DNA from: JBGOUP01 sp041477655
Lineage (GTDB): Bacteria; Patescibacteriota; UBA1384; 2-12-FULL-50-11
Assembly (NCBI GenBank): GCA_041477655.1
Contig: JBGOUP010000027.1
Coordinates: forward strand, 1 to 10,340
Length of the DNA stretch: 10,340 bases
Direction of reading: 5' to 3'
Positions 6,635 through 10,340 of this stretch are shown here, one piece after another. Below the pieces are notes generated by a model. That model had not been told where the DNA came from and ran no database searches. It worked only from the letters and a program-made list of their open reading frames with translations. Within the stretch, counting starts at the first letter, position 1; the number at the start of each line of letters is the position of its first letter. The translations under genes and the position numbers were made by a program.

Positions 6635-6673
6635 GCGAAAAATGTCATAATTAACCGGACATTTTGCAGCCGC
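6632..6673. repeat. Compound hairpin
   Basis: An inner stem AAAATGTC (6639-6646) with GACATTTT (6658-6665) is enclosed by GCGGC (6632-6636) with GCCGC (6669-6673). The inner arm repeats the AATGTC...GACATT motif of the 6559-6579 hairpin, which suggests related elements. Confidence 0.55.
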
Positions 6674-6715
6674 GAGCGAAAAGTCACACCATATGTGTAA
6701 TGCAAAAATCGAAGA

Positions 6716-6721
6716 GATAAT
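6716..6721 (+). promoter_or_regulatory. Candidate -10 box of tRNA-Lys
   Basis: GATAAT ends 7 nt before the mature tRNA 5' end at 6729, so the transcript would start almost at the tRNA. No good -35 is seen at 16-18 nt. Confidence 0.35.
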
Positions 6722-6728
6722 CTTCCAT

Positions 6729-6800
6729 AGGCCCGTAGCTCAGTGGTAGAGCGTCGCCCTTTTAAGGCGAGCGTCGCGGGTTCGACCCCCGCCGGGCCTA
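6729..6800 (+). tRNA. tRNA-Lys(UUU)
   Basis: The 72 nt fold as a standard cloverleaf. The acceptor AGGCCCG pairs with CGGGCCT, the D-stem is GCTC/GAGC, and the anticodon stem TCGCC/GGCGA carries the 7-nt loop CTTTTAA with anticodon TTT at 6761-6763. The variable loop has 5 nt; the T-stem GCGGG/CCCGC carries loop TTCGACC; the discriminator is A. CCA is not encoded (CTC follows), so it must be added by CCA nucleotidyltransferase. No terminator lies between it and the LigT-like gene, so the two may be cotranscribed. Confidence 0.96.
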
Positions 6801-6950
6801 CTCTCGACAATCTCTCGACAGGCTCGAGATAAAGCTCGAAGTAAACTCCTCGTTTACGAGAGATAGCCGCCTTTCGACCTTGCTCAAGGCAACCCTGAAA
6901 AGGTGGAAGGGCCGAGAAATTTCGAGCGATCCGCCATCTGGCGGAGAGTC
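6801..6950. repeat. Cluster of short palindromes (REP-like) in the leader of the LigT-like gene
   Basis: CTCTCGACA occurs twice (6801-6809, 6812-6820). Small stems follow: TCTCGA/TCGAGA (6813-6818, 6824-6829), GTAAAC/GTTTAC (6841-6846, 6852-6857), CCTTG/CAAGG (6878-6882, 6885-6889) and TCCGCC/GGCGGA with a 4-nt loop (6930-6935, 6940-6945). The CTCGA/TTCGA-rich wording resembles the dispersed 'TTCGACAAGCTCAGG'-like repeats known from many genomes. That likeness is an impression, not a search result. Confidence 0.45.
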
Positions 6951-6976
6951 GAGAAGCTATTTTAATCCGCAGAGTT

Positions 6977-6981
6977 GGAGG
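6977..6981 (+). promoter_or_regulatory. Ribosome binding site that fixes a TTG start
   Basis: GGAGG lies 6 nt before TTG at 6988-6990. It is the best SD upstream of this gene and sets the start at TTG rather than at the upstream in-frame ATG 6880, which lies inside the palindrome cluster. Confidence 0.75.
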
Positions 6982-6987
6982 CGTAAA

Positions 6988-7512
6988 TTGACAAAATATT
7001 ATATCAACATCGGTTTGCCGGATGAATTGGCCCAAAAAGTTGTAGCGATCGAGAGAAAGTTCCAAGGACAGGGCCGGTCCGAACCACATCTGACCATCAT
7101 CCCACCTCGGGAACTACTTGGCCACGAGGGCTTACTGGTCGAAGTCCTAAGTCTGACCTGTAGACAGCTGTCAGCCTTCCAGATTAAATCGGTTGGCTTG
7201 GGCTCTTTCGATAATTTCCAAACCATAATGGTTGAGATCGAGAAGTCTAGGGAACTAGTCAATCTCTATCAAACTCTCAATCGGGCGGTTGATGGCAAAT
7301 TGGCCAGACCAAAAGTGGATTTTAGCTTTGCCTGCCCCCATATCACCCTGGCAAATAAGCTCGAACCAAAAGCCGGCGTGGAAGCATGGAACGAGTTGAA
7401 AGCTGGCGAATACGCCTGGCAATTTCGCGCCGATAGAATTAACCTGCTTCGCTTTAACGAAATAAAACAAGCCTGGGACAAGACCAATGTCTTTGACTTG
7501 TGCTGGGACTAA
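6988..7512 (+). CDS. 2'-5' RNA ligase family (LigT-like 2H phosphoesterase)
   Basis: The 174-aa protein belongs to the 2H phosphoesterase superfamily, whose members open cyclic phosphates or ligate RNA with 2'-5' bonds. The two HxT signatures are present at the expected spacing: HLT at residues 34-36 (in EPHLTI) and HIT at 118-120 (in CPHITL); the histidines form the active site. Length fits the family. The frame is open from ATG 6880, but the 36 extra residues are low-complexity and encoded by palindromes; TTG 6988 with its SD begins the usual strand (TKYYINIGLPDEL). The gene follows tRNA-Lys, which could hint at a tRNA-end substrate, but this is only context. Substrates of bacterial homologues are mostly unsettled. 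Confidence 0.87.
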   Translation: MTKYYINIGLPDELAQKVVAIERKFQGQGRSEPHLTIIPPRELLGHEGLLVEVLSLTCRQLSAFQIKSVGLGSFDNFQTIMVEIEKSRELVNLYQTLNRAVDGKLARPKVDFSFACPHITLANKLEPKAGVEAWNELKAGEYAWQFRADRINLLRFNEIKQAWDKTNVFDLCWD

Positions 7513-7611
7513 CTGCCGAACTTCGACCCGACTTGGTCGGTGCAACCAGACCGGCCATTACCTCCGTGCCCCAGCCAAGCATCGCAACCCACAAGTTTTG
7601 GATAGCCTACA

Positions 7612-7640
7612 AGCCCGCTAATCAGCGGGCTATTTCTTTA
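7612..7640 (+). terminator. Intrinsic terminator after the LigT-like gene
   Basis: AGCCCGC (7612-7618), loop TAATCA, GCGGGCT (7625-7631) is followed by ATTTCTTTA. It lies about 100 nt after the stop, in the gap before the convergent membrane-protein gene, whose stop is at 7638. The run-off is T-rich only on the plus strand. The gap before it (7513-7611) holds a small CCGAC/GTCGG stem (7528-7540) and nothing else recognised. Confidence 0.8.
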
Positions 7641-8168
7641 GTAATCGTAATTAGAGCTTCGTGATTTACCTATACCGCCAGTAGCTACCAAAGCAATAAT
7701 CGGCGCCAACGTCCACCAGGTTTGGTGAGTTATAAACATTCGGGCAATCTTGGATGTTTCGGCAAAATGATCTCTGGCGGCCGGATCCAAGAAAGAAAAA
7801 ATGGCCGTCAAAATTAAGGCTGAATTTAAGAAACTGAAGACAACCAGTTCGAAAGTGGACAGAGTGCTACGTGAGCCACTTCGTCCCAAGCCCGAGCGCA
7901 TCGAGACTAAAATCGTCACCAATATAAAAACCCCAGCCTGAACGGTGAAGGGCGTGGCGTTGGCTTTAATAAAAAGTTGGTTGCCAATTGTTTTGTCGCC
8001 CTGAAAAAACGATTGCAATGGTCCGCCAAAAACATTGGCCATGACAATACCGGCATAGACCGCCAGCATGGTTACAATCACTTTGTCCCGTTGCAACACG
8101 AACCCGTAGCCAATACTGACAATGAAGAATATTACTAAAAATAGGTCCCAACTTGGTACTGTCTGCAC
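7638..8168 (-). CDS. Multi-spanning membrane protein of unknown function (possibly CvpA-like)
   Basis: The 176-aa protein is mostly hydrophobic, with probable transmembrane segments near residues 7-24, 29-48, 72-90, 105-126 and 151-166, and a short polar tail ending SRSSNYDY. The opening WDLFLVIFFIVSIGYGFV...VIVTMLAVYAGIVMAN recalls the first hairpin of CvpA-family proteins, but without a search I would not assign it. The start is GTG at 8168, with GGAGGG (8180-8175) six nt upstream and a promoter beyond. It lies downstream of the 63-aa gene on the same strand, separated by a hairpin, and converges on the LigT-like gene. No catalytic motif is seen. Confidence 0.8.
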   Translation of the reverse strand: MQTVPSWDLFLVIFFIVSIGYGFVLQRDKVIVTMLAVYAGIVMANVFGGPLQSFFQGDKTIGNQLFIKANATPFTVQAGVFILVTILVSMRSGLGRSGSRSTLSTFELVVFSFLNSALILTAIFSFLDPAARDHFAETSKIARMFITHQTWWTLAPIIALVATGGIGKSRSSNYDY

Positions 8169-8188
8169 TACTGACCCTCCATCGTTCT

Positions 8189-8217
8189 ATGATCTAACCT
8201 TTGACCAGGAGTGTCAA
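8189..8217 (-). promoter_or_regulatory. Promoter of the membrane-protein gene
   Basis: On the minus strand a consensus -35 TTGACA (8217-8212) lies 17 nt from GATCAT (8194-8189). The predicted start site falls just before the SD. A TTTGAC/GTCAAA inverted repeat (8200-8205, 8213-8218) covers the -35 and could be an operator. Confidence 0.55.
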
Positions 8218-8235
8218 ATGGCCTAGATATCGAAT

Positions 8236-8255
8236 GAGCCCGCGGGTGCGAGCTC
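8236..8255 (-). terminator. Hairpin at the end of the 63-aa gene
   Basis: An 8-bp stem (8255-8248 with 8243-8236, one G-U pair) with a 4-nt loop overlaps the TGA stop (8256-8254). It is GC-rich but not followed by a T run, so it may be a weak terminator or a stabilising 3' structure. Confidence 0.5.
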
Positions 8256-8445
8256 AAATCAGGATATTCTTGCTTATAAAGAGCTCGTCCGGGTTGCTGA
8301 TTCCGGCTTGAATCAAAGCGCTGTAAGCATAACCAAGTGCTTCGCCGATAGTTGGCATTTGCCGGATTTCTTCAAGATCTTCCTCCTGAAGAACGCCCTG
8401 GCAAGCCTGAACGACTTCGGCGATAGTCGGTTCGTTTTCTGGCAT
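8254..8445 (-). CDS. Small acidic helical protein, unknown function
   Basis: The product has 63 residues, is acidic and is predicted mostly helical: TIAEVVQACQGVLQEEDLEEIRQM (residues 7-30), a turn at PTIGEA, and a second helix GYAYSALIQAGI (38-49), ending in a hydrophobic LFISKNILI tail. One cysteine is present (C15). I recognise no family. Support for a real gene comes from the strong SD (GGAAGGAG ending about 6 nt before the ATG at 8445), a promoter with a 17-nt spacer upstream, and a hairpin at the stop. It could be a small adaptor or regulator of the neighbouring membrane protein or of the divergent flavoenzyme gene, but there is no direct evidence. Confidence 0.7.
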   Translation of the reverse strand: MPENEPTIAEVVQACQGVLQEEDLEEIRQMPTIGEALGYAYSALIQAGISNPDELFISKNILI

Positions 8446-8473
8446 AACTAACTCCTTCCAAAAAGCTGGTCAG

Positions 8474-8502
8474 ATCGTAACAGTTTTCTTTTAAAGAATC
8501 AA
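8474..8502 (-). promoter_or_regulatory. Promoter of the 63-aa gene with a palindrome in the spacer
   Basis: On the minus strand TTGATT (8502-8497) lies 17 nt from TACGAT (8479-8474). The spacer contains most of TTCTTT(T)AAAGAA (8486-8498 on the plus strand), a perfect dyad that could bind a repressor. Confidence 0.5.
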
Positions 8503-8530
8503 TAGTTGACCAAGGACAGGGCGCCATCCA

Positions 8531-8548
8531 TATGTTATATATGACATA
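8531..8548. promoter_or_regulatory. 18-bp near-palindrome, operator-like
   Basis: TATGTTATATATGACATA matches its own reverse complement at 16 of 18 positions. It lies midway between the divergent 63-aa and nitronate monooxygenase-like genes. The role is inferred from symmetry and position only. Confidence 0.45.
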
Positions 8549-8562
8549 ATGTTATTCGGATC

Positions 8563-8574
8563 AGTATCGATACT
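8563..8574. promoter_or_regulatory. 12-bp perfect palindrome, operator-like
   Basis: AGTATCGATACT is a perfect palindrome followed by TTTT, 117 bp upstream of the nitronate monooxygenase-like start. No clear -35/-10 pair with 16-18 nt spacing was found for that gene; TATAAC at 8660-8665 is the best -10 candidate. Confidence 0.4.
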
Positions 8575-8676
8575 TTTTACTGGTTTAACGGGTGAAACTA
8601 AATTCTTTAACCATTCATCTATTTTCCCTGTTGTTTATTTTGCCAGCCAGAGCGGTTAATATAACTCCACATACCT

Positions 8677-8688
8677 TAAGGAGGTGAT
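8677..8688 (+). promoter_or_regulatory. Full-length consensus Shine-Dalgarno
   Basis: TAAGGAGGTGAT is complementary over all 12 nt to the canonical 16S rRNA 3' end (ATCACCTCCTTA). Its core ends 7 nt before GTG 8692 and decides that start. No other gene in the window has such a site. Confidence 0.85.
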
Positions 8689-8691
8689 GCG

Positions 8692-10137
8692 GTGAATTTT
8701 AACAGAATGGTTGAAACCCAAACTCTCCCCCAGATTATTCAAGGAGGTATGGGGTTCGGCATCTCCGTTCCGTCACTAGCGCAAACCGTTTCAGTGTACG
8801 GTCAGCTAGGTACCGTGACGGGCGTCGGCTTAGACATCTTGCTGGCACGGATTCTGCAAAACGGCGATCCCTGTGGACATTACCGCCGTGCTCTGGCGCA
8901 TTTTCCCTTTCAGCAGATTGCTCAAGAGGTGCTTGAGGCATTTTATGTGGAAGACGGAATTCCCAAGGGAACTAAGTACAAGGGCAAACCAGTCTTTACC
9001 GTCAGCCCTTCCAAGCTTTTGATTTCGCTGACTATCTGCGCTAATTACGCATTTGTATTTCTGGCGAAAGAGGGACACGACAATCCGATCAGTATTAACT
9101 ACATGGAAAAAATCGGGATGCCCCAAATGTACGCCACCCTCGGCGCAATGTTTGCTCGCGTGGACTTTATTACGGTGGGCGCGGGCATACCGCGGCAGAT
9201 CCCCGACTTGATTGACTCGATTGCCGAAGGCAGGACACTTCAGTATATCGTACCTTTTACCAGTTTGGATGGAACGATGAAGAGCTATACGATGAGTTTC
9301 GATCCCAAAAAGTTCTTCGGGGATGAAATACCCTTGATGAAAAAACCGGGATTTATCCCCATAGTTGCCTCTAACGCCCTCGCCACCTCGTTTGCGACGA
9401 AGTTTGAAGGCAGGGTTTTCGGTCTCATCATCGAAGAGCCAACGGCCGGCGGGCACAACGCTCCGCCGCGAACTCTGATAACAAACGCCGACGGCAAGTC
9501 AGAGCTTATCTATGGTGAAAAAGATAAGGTTGATTATTCTAAAATCGCCACGCTTGGTCTGCCATTCTGGATTGGCGGTTCATGCGCCTCGCCGGAAAAG
9601 CTTGGATGGGCGATTTCTCTCGGAGCGACAGGCGTCCAGGTCGGCTCTATCTTTGCCCTGTCTGAAGAATCCGGAATGGACCCCGAAATTCGCCGAAAAG
9701 TTCGGGAGCTCGGCTTTAAGGGCGAGCTGAAAGTTGGAGCTGACATGCGCATCTCTCCAACCAACTATCCCCTTGAGCTGGCCGAGCTGGAGGGAACAAT
9801 CGTCGATCCGGCGGTTCTCGAAAAGAGAGCCCGCGTTTGTAACCAATCCGCCCTGGTTTCTCTTTTTGAGAAGTCAGATGGATCGATTGGGTACCGATGC
9901 GCCGCCGAGCCGGTGGATAAATACACCAGTAAGGGTGGGAAGATCGAGGATACCGTCGGCAGGGGCTGTATCTGTAATGGCTTGATGGTCACGGCCGGAT
10001 TAGGCAACAAGGGGGAGTTCGCGGTCGTCACCCTCGGACAGGATTTGGGATTCCTTCCCAGATTGATGGCTAGAGCTAACAGCTCTTATGGTGCAAAGCA
10101 GGCGATCGATTTCCTGCTTGGCATCGTCCGTCGCTAG
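8692..10137 (+). CDS. Nitronate monooxygenase / 2-nitropropane dioxygenase-like FMN protein
   Basis: The 481-aa protein has the TIM-barrel signatures of the nitronate monooxygenase (NPD) family, FMN enzymes that oxidise alkyl nitronates; relatives include FabK and PfaD. Seen are IIQGGMGFGIS (residues 15-25), TAGGHNAP (251-258, the catalytic/FMN-side AGGH region), PFWIGGSCASPEKL (291-304) and GATGVQVGSIFALSEES (311-327), the phosphate-binding end of the barrel. It is much longer than FabK-type members (a little over 300 aa): an insertion-rich middle (about 85-220) and a C-terminal part (about 380-481) with C383, C403 and a CIC pair (426, 428). This size suggests a PfaD-like or uncharacterised subgroup. 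GTG 8692 was chosen for its perfect SD; ATG 8707 is an in-frame alternative. It is monocistronic with a strong terminator. Codon choice (more GCG, CGC, ATC) looks unlike the neighbours, suggesting transfer. The substrate is unknown. Confidence 0.88.
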   Translation: MNFNRMVETQTLPQIIQGGMGFGISVPSLAQTVSVYGQLGTVTGVGLDILLARILQNGDPCGHYRRALAHFPFQQIAQEVLEAFYVEDGIPKGTKYKGKPVFTVSPSKLLISLTICANYAFVFLAKEGHDNPISINYMEKIGMPQMYATLGAMFARVDFITVGAGIPRQIPDLIDSIAEGRTLQYIVPFTSLDGTMKSYTMSFDPKKFFGDEIPLMKKPGFIPIVASNALATSFATKFEGRVFGLIIEEPTAGGHNAPPRTLITNADGKSELIYGEKDKVDYSKIATLGLPFWIGGSCASPEKLGWAISLGATGVQVGSIFALSEESGMDPEIRRKVRELGFKGELKVGADMRISPTNYPLELAELEGTIVDPAVLEKRARVCNQSALVSLFEKSDGSIGYRCAAEPVDKYTSKGGKIEDTVGRGCICNGLMVTAGLGNKGEFAVVTLGQDLGFLPRLMARANSSYGAKQAIDFLLGIVRR

Positions 10138-10156
10138 GCGGAGAAATGAATCTCGT

Positions 10157-10187
10157 GCGCGGCTACTTCGTAGCCGCGCCATTTTTA
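10157..10187 (+). terminator. Strong intrinsic terminator
   Basis: GCGCGGCTAC (10157-10166), loop TTC, GTAGCCGCGC (10170-10179) is a perfect 10-bp GC-rich stem followed by CATTTTTAATT. It begins 20 nt after the nitronate monooxygenase-like stop. Confidence 0.92.
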
Positions 10188-10245
10188 ATTAAATCATTTT
10201 AACCGCTCGAGATTTATTGTTTTACTTGGAACTCATTCCCCCGTG

Positions 10246-10340
10246 TATAGTCGGCGGTAAACACCTCGTGAAGCTCGCGGACTTTGCCGCTCGCTATAGT
10301 CGGCGGTAAACACCTCGTGAAGCTCGCGGACTTTGCCGCT
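10246..10340. repeat. 49-bp tandem repeat, at least two copies, runs off the window
   Basis: The unit starting TATAGTCGGCGGTAAA is present at 10246-10294 and again, identical over the 46 nt available, at 10295-10340. The copies are adjacent with no spacer. Within each copy GGCGGTAAA pairs with TTTGCCGCT (9 bp with two G-U pairs; 10253-10261 with 10283-10291), and an inner CGTG/CGCG stem closes a 5-nt loop, so each unit can form a hairpin. The copy number beyond the edge is unknown. A minus-strand frame stays open through it from the edge to a stop at 10233, so it could also be a duplicated gene 3' end. Confidence 0.9.

Larger units (their letters stand above)
6425..6728. other. Non-coding region rich in inverted repeats
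   Basis: No convincing gene is seen in these 304 bases. The stretch contains at least three perfect or near-perfect hairpins (6516-6544, 6559-6579, 6632-6673), a long-range 11-nt inverted repeat (6548-6558 with 6624-6634), a 5-bp stem (6603-6607 with 6619-6623) and a copy of the tRNA-Lys 5' end (6582-6598). It could be a structured RNA, a remnant of a small mobile element, or a group of REP-like repeats. I match it to no known RNA family: no signatures of RNase P RNA, tmRNA or SRP RNA were found. Confidence 0.6.

Noticed and set aside
6582..6650. Second tRNA gene
   Set aside because: Only the acceptor 5' strand and part of the D arm are present; there is no 7-nt anticodon loop, T arm or matching 3' acceptor strand.
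6880..6987. N-terminal extension of the LigT-like protein from ATG 6880
   Set aside because: The extra 36 residues come from hairpin repeats, whereas TTG 6988 has a good SD and begins the family fold.
6580..7089. 169-codon minus-strand frame containing GPAGVEPATLALKGRRSTTELRA
   Set aside because: This is the well-known false protein made by translating the antisense of a tRNA gene; it runs across tRNA-Lys and the palindromes. The second TELRA comes from the duplicated tRNA 5' end.
7513..7611. Frames open on both strands after the LigT-like stop
   Set aside because: Short, without SD or start of quality, and lying in a 3' untranslated stretch before a terminator; a chance result is likely.
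8830..9456. 208-codon minus-strand frame opposite the flavoenzyme gene
   Set aside because: It is out of register with strong family motifs on the plus strand, has no SD and shows no recognisable domain.
10146..10200. Small plus-strand frame starting at ATG 10146
   Set aside because: It consists mainly of the terminator hairpin and has no SD at a suitable distance.
10246..10340. CRISPR array
   Set aside because: The two copies are directly adjacent with no variable spacer, the unit is 49 bp, and no cas gene is present.

Overview
The window looks like chromosomal DNA from a small-genome bacterium, most likely a Patescibacteria/CPR member such as Saccharibacteria. That lineage call is an inference. 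It rests on the dense packing, many short overlaps, starts that often lack a Shine-Dalgarno (SD) sequence, a tRNA gene without an encoded CCA end, and small membrane proteins of the kind common in that group. TGA is used as a normal stop (miaA, the yvcK-linked gene, the TrxR-like gene and the 63-aa gene), so the TGA-to-glycine code of some CPR lineages does not apply. No phage, IS element, toxin-antitoxin pair or CRISPR array was recognised.

Layout, left to right. (1) A minus-strand pair: miaA, followed by a zinc-ribbon membrane protein that runs off the left edge. (2) A 19-bp divergent gap, then a tightly overlapping plus-strand operon: ABC ATPase, ABC-2 type permease and a membrane-anchored TPR-like protein. 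(3) A convergent minus-strand pair: a secreted or anchored Ig-like protein translationally coupled to yvcK. (4) A plus-strand TrxR-like flavoprotein. (5) About 300 bp of non-coding DNA dense in inverted repeats, containing a 17-nt copy of the 5' end of the tRNA-Lys gene that follows. (6) tRNA-Lys(UUU), a leader with short dispersed palindromes, and a LigT-like 2H phosphoesterase starting at TTG behind a good SD, closed by a terminator. (7) Minus-strand genes for a multi-spanning membrane protein and a 63-aa acidic protein, each with its own promoter. (8) A 246-bp divergent region carrying operator-like palindromes. (9) A 481-aa nitronate monooxygenase-like flavoprotein with a complete consensus SD and a strong terminator. 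(10) A 49-bp tandem repeat running off the right edge.

Functionally the window is mostly housekeeping and envelope: tRNA modification (miaA), tRNA supply (Lys), possible RNA-end processing (LigT-like), an exporter (ABC-permease-TPR), YvcK-linked envelope physiology, and two flavoenzymes. The points most worth a second look are the overlapping divergent promoters that appear to give leaderless mRNAs, the structured region with the duplicated tRNA 5' end, the altered cofactor motif of the TrxR-like protein, the operator-like dyads before the nitronate monooxygenase gene, and the tandem repeat. No complete new multi-gene system is evident.
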